56,336 nt of DNA from Flammula alnicola. Lineage: Eukaryota; Basidiomycota; Agaricomycetes; Agaricales; Strophariaceae. A program made the position numbers and the translations under genes. Location: assembly GCA_015499995.1 (NCBI GenBank), contig JADNRV010000312.1, positions 1 to 56,336 on the forward strand, written 5' to 3'. Positions 31,625 to 42,712 of this stretch are shown here, in pieces (positions within the stretch are counted from its first letter, which is position 1; each line of letters starts with the position of its first letter). The notes beneath the pieces were generated by a model. The model was not told the DNA's origin and searched no databases. It saw nothing but the letters and a program-made list of their open reading frames with translations.

Positions 31625-32937
31625 TTATTGGCACTGTGTAGTGGGTCATCCATCGCATTAGCGGACCACGAAAGATAGACGGATAGCTTCAAGCATACCT
31701 GGTAGTAGTATGGGGGAGAAACAGACACACACGTGAATCCGCTGGCGCAGACAGTCGGGCCACTGTCGAAAACATGAGATGAGTAAACGAAGCCAACCCA
31801 CCATGCCAGAATGACGCTTCTTACGTGTATCCTGTGCCAGCGCATTGACCCCACTGAGTCTGAGTAGGACCAGCAACCGGAATAGTGGGAGATACCGGGG
31901 GCACACTGGTGGTGGTTGGAGGCGTCGGGGTTGGTGTGCTAGTAGTAACAGGTGAGCCGGAGCCCGAAGGACCGGCAGGAGCGCTTCCCGCGTTGGGGCC
32001 AGCGATGGAGGTGGTGATAGGAGCTTGCTCGACGAAGATACCCGACCAGAACCAGTCCTCAGGAGCCGCGTTTGTGCCGCCGTTGGGGAGACGGAGGACA
32101 CCGATGTGCCAGTCGGCAGAATTGGTGGAGGGGCTAGCAGATGTGGGTGCGACAATCTGGGTGAGGGAGCTAGAGCCGGTGGAGAACCAGAGAGCGACGG
32201 TGCTGCCGGAGAAGTCGATGTCGTAGGCAAAGTTGTACCAGGTGTTGGGAGTGAGAGTGGTGGTCCATTGAGAGACACCGCCGATATCCCAGCGCAAGAG
32301 GGGGTCGGTGGTTCCTGCTTCACCAGAGATCAAACCGAATTTAAGTTCAGTGAAGTGGCTCTCAAAGCTTTACAGAGATCCGCTGTCAGATATGCTGATG
32401 GAGAACGGATAATTCCTACTCACAAGGCGATCTGGTGCTCAAAACCGGGGTTGGGTGCATTCGTCGCAGAGGTCATGAGCGAAAAGTGGTAGTAAAGGTG
32501 ACCGGTTCCCAAGTTGGCAGACGTTTGGGGAATTACTTCTGTGCGTTCCATAGTTTGGCCATTCCAAAAGGCGGTTCCGTCCTAAGGGGCGACATTAAGT
32601 TAATGATCGACGGAACTGCCGGAACGCAACGCACAATGGTTGTTTTGAGACCCTGAGCATCAGTAGTATCCGCAGGGTTCTTGAAGCTAGGGGATACACC
32701 GAGGTAATTGGCAGTTGGGCTGCTGCCGTGGATGTACCATTGCCAAGGTTGAATCTGGTTAGACCACGACCCTACATACAAGAAGTATCAGAACAGAAAC
32801 AGACGACGGGGAAGGATCTACAGACATTGGTCGAAGGTTGCTGCTGTGAATGAAGAGTTGAAGAATCCATTCCACAAAATCGTTCCAGCCCTGGCATGGG
32901 CGACGGACAGAGCTAACAAGGAGAACACAGACTTCAT
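31625..32937 (-). CDS. GH131 beta-glucanase with C-terminal CBM1
   Basis: Secreted plant-cell-wall-degrading enzyme. The ATG at 32937 opens a signal peptide (MKSVFSLLALSVAHARAG) followed by TILWNGFFNSSFTAATFD. GH131 motifs follow: WSNQIQPWQWYIHG; YLGVSPSFKNPADTTDAQGL; DGTAFWNGQTMERTEVIPQT; LGTGHLYYHFSLMTS and FESHFTELKFGLISGE. Further on are WYNFAYDIDFSGSTVALWFS, NSADWHIGVLRLPNGG and DWFWSGIFVE. A Thr/Pro/Ser linker leads to a fungal cellulose-binding module: QTQWGQCAGTGYT|GPTVCASGFTC, then SVSPPYYYQ|CQ stop at 31625. The four CBM1 cysteines are present, but the module is spread over three exons. GH131 enzymes act on beta-1,3/1,6/1,4-glucans. The family call is firm. Confidence 0.92.
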
Positions 32938-34500
32938 CGTGCAATACGATACAGACGTTCGAGGAGTCGTGGTACGACCGAAGCTGCGATAATATGGCGT
33001 TTTTATGTGCCATGGGGCCCTGTTGTTTTGATTTACTTCGGAGAAGGCAACATTAGCGAACTGTGATACAGACCTGCGACAATGTTCCGAGGTGATTGAG
33101 GATAGTCACGGGGAAAATACTCGGGATGGCATAAACGTCCTGCATGACCTAGTAGTCTTTCGCCGAGAAAAGGTCGGATGCAAGTCGGAAGCTTTCTTGA
33201 CAATGGATTAGGAGGACGTAGGAAAGCTTGAGCACGTCAAAGAAGCAAATAGATGCCAGTGACAGTAGAGAATGACGATTAGGATGTCCTGCACTCGGAG
33301 GAACAAGCAATAACGGAACCATTCAGGATGGCGTAATCCCAACAAATCTGTCCTCAGTAACGACCATGTGAGCAGTTCCGAAAGGCCAAACCAGCCCCCG
33401 TCGGCCATACCGAGGTGTAAATCGACACCTTCTCGACAACCTCTAACATTTCCCCGCAAAATGGAAAAGTTTAGCCTCTTCTCGTCTATGCGACATGCAT
33501 CAGATGGGTGCTAGAAGGATCCCTCCCGAAAATCAACCAGCGAATTGATGCGTCCTAAGGCGTGGAAAGAATGAATGCTGTCGCGATGCTCGTGTGTGCG
33601 GTTGCTCCACGGATGCTTTGCATAGAGGCACAGAGAGAGAAGTTGTTACTAAGTATTAGAAACCTGGGAAGTTCGGAATGTCACGTGTTTGTGCGACGCG
33701 ATGATTCATTTCATTTGCAAGCGTCAGTTCCTTTTTTTTTTGACTATAGCTCTTTCAGCTGATACCCGTCCACTTCTCGAGAGTTGAATCTCTTTACGTT
33801 GTGTGTAATCCATCCACACTGCAACATGCTAGAGAAGGATAACGTCGGACTTTCTGACGCCTTTCAGATCGACGGCGCGGAAAAGATTTTCAAAAGGAGA
33901 GACGGTTACTTTATTATAGCAGCGTGGATATGGTGCATTGACACTGGTTATTCCCTCTGAAATCGATCCGAGGAGGAGCCGTTTGCAACACGGCTAGTCT
34001 GAAGACTCTGAACATGGTGACCTGATGTACATAGGAGTCCTACTTCATGTAACAAATACCGACCCGGGCTGATTGTATCATTGCACAGTTATCGGATTTT
34101 GGACAGCCTCTGATGGTTCAAGGAGCGTGCCCTTATAGCCGCCCAGACTTTGCAATATTCCACATTGGGACTACAATCCCGAATGTGGCGCCTCTCGCCG
34201 ATGTCGCTCATGTCACCCAGACCTGAGGCCTGACTGGTACAGGCAAGTAGGCATTCTTCCTATTGTTCCTGGTCAAATGCACGAGCAATACACTCATGGC
34301 TCTAAGTATATGAAGGGATCTACATTGAATAAGTACTCAGGGTCACTGCCGTTCGACTAACGTGGAGGTACTGCGGCTCGTGATGGTCTTTGCCAAGGTA
34401 TCAACCAACTGCGCACAGAATCGACGTGTTCGACAAAGATTGATCACTATATATACGGCCACTGATACTTCCTCTGAGGATACCCTGAATCCACCATATA
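32938..34500. other. Intergenic between divergent GH131 and membrane gene B
   Basis: About 1.56 kb with no supported gene. Short frames near 33208-33459 and 33562-33762 show no motifs. It is probably promoter DNA for both neighbours. Confidence 0.4.
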
Positions 34501-35713
34501 ATGGCTACCACTACTCCTGCTCCCGCTCCTCAAGCCGACGTCCCTTCGGCGCCCACAAACCATCCTTCAAACCAAGATGCCATTAAACAAATACAAGATG
34601 CGATAGCAAAGGCTAAACGCTTCTGTGCCGTGTATGTATCTGGTGTCAATGCTTCACGGGCGCTCTAGTTCATTGAATTCGACTTTGCAACAGAGCTATA
34701 GAAGACATCGTCAAACCTTCCATCAACACATTTCTCGAAACATGCGATACCAATCCACGGGTCGCTGTAAGTATTTCAATCAGCATCGCGATCGTTTTCC
34801 GTTATCCTAAGGTTTTCCAACAGGCTATTGTAGCTACACCTGCCTTACTTGCATTTTTGCTTGTGCTCGCTTTCTTGTGGGTTGTCTCTAACCTATTCCG
34901 TCAGAGAAAATATGACTCACGAACTCCTCAGAGTCTTATCGACCTTGGTCCTCGTTCTTTGGTCTGTTCTCACAATTTCCATTGGCGTGGTCTTCGTCAT
35001 CCTCGGTGGAATATTATCTTGTACGTGCGCTACGATCGATTTTTGAGTAATCGGACACTCACCTTTTCTTAGTGTTTTTCAAACTTCTAATTGTGCTCCT
35101 GGCCACTATCCCATTAGCTGGAATTGCAACAGCGCTACTTGTGGGCGCTAATGCCGCATCTCAATTCATTGTGAGGCAACGACGCTGGAAATAAATCATC
35201 TATTTGACTTACTATTTCGATCCGCAGCTCAATAAATTACCTAGCGGGGGAGTGGTTTCTCCCGCGAGTCTACCAAGGGCTGTTAGGGAAACAGACTGGA
35301 GGGTAGTCGCTGACGGAGTTGCTTCGCTTGGGAGACACACGGCTCAGGGGATACGAGAAGCCACGCCGATTTTGCTGACCGTCCGCGATGCGTTGGTCAC
35401 CATAGGCATTGCTTTGCATTCAGCACTGCATACCGCCATATTCGCTCTCAATAGAAACGAAGCAGAAACTACCAGTCAACCCGCCCCTCGAGACGGAGAG
35501 TTGAGGCCTGCCGAAGAAGTCCGAATACCTACGGAATTCGAAACGACCGCGGCACACCACGGTAATAAGGCAGAGGATGAACAGGCAGTCGTAGTTGAAC
35601 AGATCGCGGTTCTGACCAGTCGAGCTGAGACTTCAGCAGAGGGCTTGAAACGGAGGGCGCCATTTCCGAACGTTGGCGATGATGAAGCAGAAGACAAAAA
35701 ATTGGCAGCATGA
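34501..35713 (+). CDS. Small helical membrane protein B with acidic tail (unknown family)
   Basis: Unrecognised family, shared with the relic at 30.56-31.39 kb. Exon 1 from 34501: MATTTPAPAPQADVPSAP, then QDAIKQIQDAIAKAKRFC. Exon 2: AIEDIVKPSINTFLETCDTN. Exon 3 begins AIVATPALLAFLLVLAFL. A further exon has LVLVLWSVLTISIGVVFVIL. The next has FKLLIVLLATIPLAGIATAL and VGANAASQF. The last holds LNKLPSGGVVSPASLPRAVR, an amphipathic stretch IREATPILLTVRDALVTIGI, and a charged tail ending at 35713. Four closely spaced hydrophobic segments between soluble ends recall lipid-droplet/ER hairpin proteins of the promethin type, but that is only a guess. The short intron near 34880 is uncertain. Confidence 0.6.
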
Positions 35714-35952
35714 GGTAGATTGACTCATAATTACCTTTCTTTCTTAGCGATTACACAATTGAACTTCGGTCGATTTATGACTGTTGTAAACTTCTTTACT
35801 TCCTTATGCTGAATTATAGTGTTTTGTGGTTTGCTTGTAATGCACGGTGGAGGTTAAGCTTCAAATTTTGACCGCGGTGTGATTCGAAGTACGTGCGTTA
35901 CCTTTTAGGTCATCTAATTATGACAATGGAATATATTAAGCGAATCTAGTAT

Positions 35953-36024
35953 AGCAGCATGGCGCAGTGGTAGCGCGCGGGGCCCATAACCCCGAGGTCA
36001 CTCGATCGAAACGAGTTGCTGCTA
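35953..36024 (+). tRNA. Initiator tRNA-Met (CAT)
   Basis: Folds as a 72-nt tRNA without intron. The acceptor AGCAGCA pairs with TGCTGCT, followed by discriminator A. The D-arm is GCGC..GCGC. The anticodon arm is CGGGG-CCCATAA-CCCCG with anticodon CAT. The T-arm is ACTCG-ATCGAAA-CGAGT. Initiator marks are A1:T72, three consecutive G:C pairs in the anticodon stem, and A54 and A60 in the T-loop instead of TTC. Position 33 is C rather than T, as in animal initiators. An A-box (TGGCGCAGTGG, 35960-35970) and a T5 terminator (36033-36037) support Pol III expression. Confidence 0.93.
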
Positions 36025-36032
36025 TCCTCCAC

Positions 36033-36037
36033 TTTTT
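36033..36037 (+). terminator. Pol III T5 terminator of the initiator tRNA
   Basis: A run of five T starts nine bases after the tRNA end, the expected RNA polymerase III stop signal. Confidence 0.7.
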
Positions 36038-36164
36038 ATCTTTTATTCTAACGGGTACGGGATCCTAACGATTTGCTCGAAGCCATTTGATATATGGAAA
36101 GTTTATTTTCTTTGTTGTCTCCTCTTTCGCTGTTAAGAACAAGTGGATTCATAAACACAACCAG

Positions 36165-36512
36165 CTAGTGAGGTCTATGAGTTCTGCCGAGCAGGTTACG
36201 TTGTATGGTGTCTTACGAGGACGAAGGCCACAGAGAGATAAAGGGAGCTCCAAATATTTCGCGTCCATTTTAACATCTCTGTGGATGGCAAGATAACCGG
36301 CAAGTTAGCCCCAAAGGTCACGGTGAGCGAGAGCTGGGATATTCATCGGCGACCCGTGTCGCAAATGCAGAGCATGATCAGAGTGTCGACGAGTACAGAG
36401 GTAGAAGAGCAAAAGCCATCTTCCTCCAGGCATGGCTGATTCCCGGGGACACAGTGAAAGGCATATTCAGGTTCTTTCAAGTCCTCCGATGAAGGAAAAG
36501 CGCCTCTTGGAC
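36165..36512 (-). pseudogene. Truncated copy of the glycoside-hydrolase-like N-terminal domain
   Basis: The minus strand reads GAFPSSEDLKEPEYAFHCVP, then NQPCLEEDG and STSVLVDTLI. The gene at 2.3-4.3 kb has TFPPSEDLKEPEFAFRCVP, NQPYLKEDD and ASVLVDTLI. DNA identity continues to 36165 (GTTCTGCCGAGCAGGTTACG and neighbours) with gaps. There is no signal peptide, no catalytic barrel and no start, so it is a dead fragment. Confidence 0.8.
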
Positions 36513-36561
36513 CATGGAGCAGGACGGGTGACCGCCGGACTTCGGCGCCGTTCTGATCGCC

Positions 36562-37444
36562 GTGGGGCCGTGTTTTCCAACTCCCAGATTTTATCCCTTG
36601 GCCAGCGTCTCGCATTGTTGGGAACATATCGACATGTATATCCCTTATCCAAACTACGTCGAATTGAATACGCGGTGTGCCCGCCTTGAGGCTCTTCCGA
36701 TTCGTACAGCATCGGTCTGTGAGCTGGGGATGAGAGAGCCAGGGGTAGAAGACAGCTTCATGCGAGATGTGGCCGAATTGCGCACCTTGTCCATCCACGG
36801 CCACTGGCAATTCCGCCATGTAACCACCCCTTATCTGCGCCTTGTGCATCTGAGAGCCATAAGTACATTCAACCTGTTAAAGCTCCTAGAACCCTTCTCG
36901 AGTCTTGGCGTATGTCATCTCGATGACATCGATGATGGGTCCGAGTCGGTGTTGCGTACGTTGCGTCCCGAAGACGTTGCGCATATCGATCTCAAACTAG
37001 AACGTTTGACATCTTTGTCAATCCTCCGCTCTTCCAGGAAGATTCTGGAACATATCAGTTCAGCGCCTACACCTCAGGAACTCCAGTTCGTCCAATATCC
37101 TGGAGAGCTCGATATCTATAGTTCCTACGCCATTGCGGATGTGCACTTCTCGAATGCTTACACTTGAAGCTCAGGCCATCCATGCGGCTTCGTTGTGCAA
37201 TGGACTACATCGTTGAGGAGCCTTGGGCTCTTGCTTGAGAGTGATGATATTGCGACGCAGGTGGCGGGCGACCCTCTTGTTGATCCTAAACTCAAACATC
37301 GATCTGCACGTCCCTTTCTTTCAGCGCCTTGAGTTCCATGCGCTCGAAGGGGCCTTCGTGCGTATCCTGGATGTGTTCAAGCTGCGATGGAAGTATGGAC
37401 CACCTCATGGACAACTACGACGACCCTTCAATGCTTACGAATAG
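36562..37444 (+). pseudogene. F-box/LRR-protein remnant
   Basis: An open frame from 36562 to 37167 contains ASVSHCWEHIDMYIPYP, like the 'VSxxWRxIAxxTPxLW' that follows F-boxes in mushroom F-box proteins. Leu-rich segments follow (RLVHLRAISTFNLLKLLEPF, HIDLKLERLTSLSILRSS). A second piece, FFQRLEFHALEGAFVRILDV, lies at 37223-37444 in another frame. No F-box helix precedes it; the upstream DNA is instead the glycoside-hydrolase fragment on the other strand. Probably a relic. Confidence 0.5.
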
Positions 37445-38236
37445 CAGGGGATCCGACTTATTGTCGAAGTGTACTGTGAAGAGATCACGAGCCACCTAAA
37501 GAGGGATGTCGAAGAAGGGATGGTGGTTGAGACTGCCGCATGGATGCGAGGTGGGAGACGAGATTGAGTACGTTTTGTGCGTCGTGGATGCCTGAATATG
37601 TCAGAACAGGCTTGGCAGGTAATTTCGCAGTTACAAAATATTCATTAGTTCGGACGAATATGGGGCGCCGAACGGCATCGATAGTTTAAAGACGAAAATA
37701 TGTTAAGCGGTGATATGGGGGGTAGGCAGGGACACGTTTGGGTAAATTATCACTAAGTACTAGTACTACTTAGGTCGAAATCGAGGGGGTGCCAAGCCGG
37801 CTACGTCAAAGGGTATTAGCCAAGTATTAGCGTTCGGATGTTCTTGCGTCCGAACACTGAAGGCTACTGAAGGTCGGGAGCAAGACATGGAGACGAAGCG
37901 AAGTTTTCTCGGCATGATTCAACAGATAAAGGATGCGAATAATTGCATATGTACGTCCTCGTGAAATCCCTGCACAATATATGTAGACTTCATAGTAAAT
38001 GAAACTAGAGTTGCGATTACATGGACGATAAACTATTCATTTTACCCGCTCCACCACGCATCCGAAGTACATATCAGATCATGCATACCGTAGACAAAGT
38101 TTTGAGACTCGAAAAGCGCATTTTTCGAGTTCTCCATGAATGAGCTCCCGTCGGTGTGAGATCAGCGTCAAGGTCCAAGGAGAGTCGAGACTGGGACCAG
38201 TTTCCGGTCAAAAATCCTATGTTTGAAGGGGGCGGC
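37445..38236. other. Intergenic upstream of UDP-glucose dehydrogenase
   Basis: About 790 bases without a gene. Small palindromes are visible (CTAAGTACTAGTACTACTTAG at 37753-37773; GTTCGGATG..CGTCCGAAC near 37834). They may be regulatory or chance. Confidence 0.4.
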
Positions 38237-38243
38237 TATAAAA
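38237..38243 (+). promoter_or_regulatory. TATA box of the UDP-glucose dehydrogenase gene
   Basis: TATAAAA about 200 bases before the ATG, followed by a strongly pyrimidine-rich leader (38358-38396), a common arrangement in highly expressed fungal genes. Confidence 0.6.
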
Positions 38244-38436
38244 GGACTAGATTCCGTATTTATGACATAAGTTGTTCGGAGGTTCATATTAGGAACAAAA
38301 ACTAGTCCAACTTGATTTCATACATAATCTTTTTATTTATCAAGCGCATTGCCCTAATTCCCTTCTCTGCTCCTTCCCTCATCTCCCTTGTTCCATAATC
38401 TACATCCCTCACCCGTATTCTTCAGATAAAGTTCAA

Positions 38437-40425
38437 ATGGCTCCCGTTAAAGTCTCCAAGATTTGCTGCAGTGCGTATATAACGCCCTAAGCAACGCCAA
38501 GAATGATCTGCTGACCCGCCGTTTTCAACCATCTCGCCCATGAATAGTCGGCGCTGGCTACGTCGGTAAGCATTTTCCTCCAAGGCGGAACCCCCTAGCT
38601 CCTGAGAGAACACAGCGAGCGGCGGGGCGGGTTCCGTTTCATCCTCGTTACCACCGTATGACATCGCTCACCCCTATGCTTTTCCCTCTCGCCCTACCAT
38701 TTAGGTGGTCCAACTTGCGCTGTCATCGCCCTCAAATGCCCACACATCACCGTGACCATTGTCGACCTCAACCAAGCGCGGGTTGATGCCTGGAACAGCC
38801 CCGACTTTGCCCTGCCCATATATGAGCCGGGTCTGGAAGACGTTGTCCGCCAAGCACGAGGCCGCAACCTTTTCTTCTCCACCAATGTCGACAAGGCGAT
38901 TGAAGAGGCTGATCTCATCTTCGTTAGCGTCAACACGCCCACCAAGAAGAGTGGGGTGGGTGCTGGCTTTGCTGCTGATCTCAAGTACGTATATTTGGCG
39001 CGTGAACTTTCTGATATTGATCTGACATGATGTTTTCATCTTCCCTCTCTACGCGTTTTTCCTTCGCTTTTGTCAATCTAAAGCTACGTCGAACTCGCCA
39101 CGCGCCGCATCGCAACTGTCGCAACTTCGAGCAAGATTGTCGTCGAAAAGTCGACTGTGCCATGCCGTACCGCCGAGTCCATGCGCACCATTCTCGAGGC
39201 CAACTCGAAGCCAAACTGCCGTTTCGATATCCTCTCTAATCCTGAGTTCCTGGCAGAGGGAACGGCCATCTCTGACCTGTTCAGCCCTGACCGCGTCTTG
39301 ATCGGATCCCTGCAAACACCCGAAGGTATTAACGCTTGCCAGAGCCTCAGCGATGTGTACGCCAACTGGGTTCCGTGAGTGTCTTTCCAATCAGTCGATA
39401 AGGGTGATATGATGTTCTGACATTTTATTTCAGTGAAAAACGCATCTTGACAGTTGGCCTCTGGTCATCCGAGCTTTCCAAGCTCGCCGCAAACGCCATG
39501 CTCGCCCAGCGGATCTCCTCCATCAACGCGCTCTCCGCGATCTGCGAAGCCACAGGTGCTAACATCGATGAAGTTTCCCATGCTATTGGATTTGACTCGC
39601 GTATCGGCCCTAAATTCCTCAAGGCCAGCGTTGGCTTTGGAGGCTCGTGTTTCCAGAAGGATATCCTTAACTTGGTGTACCTGAGCGAGAGCTTGCACTT
39701 GCCCGAGGTGGCCGCATACTGGCGTCAAGTCGTGGAGATGAACGAGTACCAGAAGAGGCGGTTCTCGAAGAGGGTCGTGGATACCCTTTTCAACACCATC
39801 ACTGGCAAGGTTTGTCCGCCTTACTATTTTATCTGGGGTTCCTTGCTAATAATATACGTGGACTTGTGTTCCGAAATAGCGCATCGCCGTCTTGGGTTTC
39901 GCCTTTAAGGCTGACACTGGAGATACCCGCGAGTCGGCCGCCATCACCTTGATCAAGGACTTCCAATCTGAGAAGGCCCTCGTGAACGTGTACGACCCCC
40001 AGGTCTCGTCGGACCAGATCTGGCTCGACCTCCAGGAAGCCAGCCCTCTCGTTCCTTTGAATAACAGTACGTGTTATTTATACTTGTGCCGTATAACACT
40101 CTTCTTACGTTACTTTACAGTCAAAAAGCAGGTCACTATTTGCAGCAATGCGCTCGAGGCGTGCAAAAACGCAGAGGCTGTCGTCATCGCGACCGAGTGG
40201 AAGGAGTTCAAGGACATCGACTGGGAGGCTGTCTACGCTGGCATGAACAAGCCTGCCTTCATCTTTGATGGACGACTGCTCTTGGATGCTGACAAGTTGA
40301 GGGCCATTGGATTCAAGGTCTGTTCTCTCATTTCTTTCTTTCTTGCTTGCCTTATTTCGTTTCATTTTACTGATAATGGTTATTAACAGGTCACCACGAT
40401 CGGAAGGCCCTCGAGCACAATCTAA
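38437..40425 (+). CDS. UDP-glucose 6-dehydrogenase
   Basis: Oxidises UDP-glucose to UDP-glucuronate with two NAD+, supplying precursors for cell-wall glycans. From [11 protein letters not shown] the Rossmann motif [17 protein letters not shown] is assembled from three exons, including an 18-nt exon at 38548-38565. Then come [84 protein letters not shown] and the active-site [20 protein letters not shown] with the catalytic Cys. The C-terminal Rossmann domain has [39 protein letters not shown] and [19 protein letters not shown]. It ends [10 protein letters not shown] at 40425. About 465 residues, normal for the family. At least six introns. Confidence 0.95.
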
Positions 40426-41041
40426 TCTGGTTTTCGACTTGTCGATACCCTGTCTCTTGATTACCACCCCAATGGACGTTTTAGAAGCCGCCCTCGTCGG
40501 CCGTAATACTCGTCTTCAACCTTTTTCCCCCTACGCCCCTTTGGACTTTTAATGTTTGACCGCGAACCTCCTTGATTAGTGCACGTTACTGCGACCCGGA
40601 GGATGGAGAATCGAGATCCTTGTTTGATACATACATACATACAGATATACGTATAGAGAGCCTTTATGGACTTTTTGTGTTTGGATGGCTATTAGAATAC
40701 GATATGATACATAAAATACCATTTTCTTTGATTGTGAGTGATTCGGAAGATGCCACTTGGGATAGAAATTTCGAAATGGATATTGTTTTGAAGCCTACTT
40801 GGCTGAGCGTCCACGATTATTCTTCTCAAGCTTTCGAGGATGATCCTCTTTCTCTGCACAGAGGAACTTGGAGATCTGGACTTGGAGCTCGAGAGTCGAG
40901 GCGGCGAAACGGAAGCACCTTCGTTCTTTTCGGCCGGGTGCCTTGATAGCCGACGAACGTAGGAGCCGCTTTTCCGTCCAGGCTGCAGTCTGCAGGATGC
41001 ATCGATGATCGTTCGCGATTATCTTTCATCTCTTTCTTGAC
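40426..41041. other. Intergenic, no gene seen
   Basis: About 615 bases. An open frame at 40572-40946 has no recognisable content and probably reflects the 3' UTR of the dehydrogenase gene. Confidence 0.4.
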
Positions 41042-42376
41042 ATGCTTCCGCCGCTCAAGTCCATACTGCGGTCTTCTGCAGGGAGGTATGGAAGAGTTCT
41101 CTCAACCAGCACAACCATACGGAAGCGCACGTGGACGACATTGACGCGTACCCCGGACGCCCTCACCGTCCATGCGTTGAAAGATACATCGTTCCCTTAT
41201 GTCTGGCTGCGAGATTCCTGTCAATCTCCAGATTGTGTTCATCCCAGCACGAGGCAGAAGTTGCATCGCACATCCGACATCCCACTCGATGTTGTTCCGG
41301 CGGAGGAGGGTGTCAAGGTCACCCCGACCGGGATCGATATTAGTTGGACCGACGGGCATCAATCGACATTTGATCATGATTTCCTCGCGCGCTATGCCTC
41401 GTCTGCTACGCTTACGGAGTGGCATTATGATCAGCATATTGCGGAGAAGGCGTGGACGAACAAGTCGATCTCGGAGCTGCCGAACTTGTTCATACCGTAC
41501 GAGAGGATAAACACCCCTGCGGGGCTCGTGGAGGGGATCACGCAGATCGCCCAGTACGGGTTGTTGTTCGTCTCCGGTGTACCTAACCAGGAGACCTCGA
41601 ACGAGACATGCGAGCTCCGGACGCTTGCTGAAAGGTTCGGGGAGATCAGACCGACGTTTTACGGGCTTTTGTGGGATGTAGTGAATCTGCGCAATAGCAA
41701 GAATATTGCGTATACTAATTTGGATCTGGGATTACACATGGATATTCTGTTAGTATTGTTTTTTTCCCTTTCTTTTGTCTTCATGATTTAATGATTCTAA
41801 TGATTCCAACTTTGTGATAGATACTTTCAACACCCACCTCGATACCAAATCCTCCATTGCCTGAGGAACAATGTCATTGGCGGAACATCGATATTCGTCG
41901 ATGCCCTACACGCTGCACGCGTCCTCCGAGATACCCATCCAGCCGAGTTTGACGTGCTCACCAAAGCACCAGTGTCTTTCCATTACGTTAACGACGGGCA
42001 CCATCTGCACCGCGAGCACTTCACCATCGAGCTGTCATCGTCCGGTGAAATATCCCACGTCAATTACTCGCCCCCTTTCCAAGCCCCGCTGCCGTTAAAC
42101 ACTCCAAAGGAATTTTACCCCGCCCTCGCGCGATTTGCGCAGCTGCTGAATGACCCGAGGAATACGTACAAACATACCCTGAGGGAGGGCGATGCTGTCT
42201 TTTTCGATAATCGGCGCGTATTGCACGCACGAACGGCGTTTGGTGAAAGGGAGGGTGAGGAGAGTAAGGAGGGAGAACCTAATCGGTGGTTGAAGGGCTG
42301 CTATCTCGAGGCGGATGCTCTGGTAGATCGGATGAGGGTGTTGAGGACGAAATTGGAAAGGGAGTTGTTGAAGTGA
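41042..42376 (+). CDS. Gamma-butyrobetaine dioxygenase-like (TauD/GBBH family)
   Basis: Fe(II)/2-oxoglutarate dioxygenase, probably the last step of carnitine synthesis. The N-terminus (MLPPLKSILRSSAGRYGRVL) is basic and Ser-rich, like a mitochondrial presequence. The N-terminal zinc-type domain has FPYVWLRDSCQSPDCVHPST. The catalytic domain has QYGLLFVSGVPNQETSNETC, FGEIRPTFYGLLWDV, and LGLHMDI with the HxD iron ligands, at the end of exon 1. The second exon has YFQHPPRYQILHCL, GGTSIFVDALHAA and REGDAVFFDNRRVLHARTAF, with the distal His and the 2-oxoglutarate Arg. It ends at 42376. One intron was found, at about 41750-41820. Trimethyllysine dioxygenase is the closest alternative. Confidence 0.85.
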
Positions 42377-42712
42377 AGGTTAGCCAAAAGATGCTAATTA
42401 GCTTGTATTTTAATAACAGGAAGGTGCCTTGTTGGGATGTGTGCTAATAACGAAAGGCATGGCCTTGGCCACAATCCGATATCCGTCGCGCATCCATCGT
42501 CCCACTAAGGGTTAATAGAGGTCAACAAATGGCTATGCTATCCAGCATGGCAGAATGTCGCATTAGTTCAACCCAATAACAACCTGCCGTCACATTTTGA
42601 TCCCCCGTCAAAATAATCCGGCAGGGCAGTGCCAGCAGTGTTTACATATGCGTCCTCACTTTCCTCATCGTTTTCAATTCCTTCACATTTCAACTCCTCA
42701 GATATTTTCAAC
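42377..42712. other. Intergenic, no gene seen
   Basis: About 335 bases ending in a C/T-rich leader before the GNAT-type gene. Confidence 0.4.

Noticed and set aside
37834..37860. Small hairpin GTTCGGATG...CGTCCGAAC as a terminator or RNA element
   Set aside because: Too short and isolated; such palindromes are expected by chance in a window this size.
40572..40946. 124-codon plus frame after UDP-glucose dehydrogenase
   Set aside because: No start context or family, and it directly follows the dehydrogenase stop; most likely 3' UTR.
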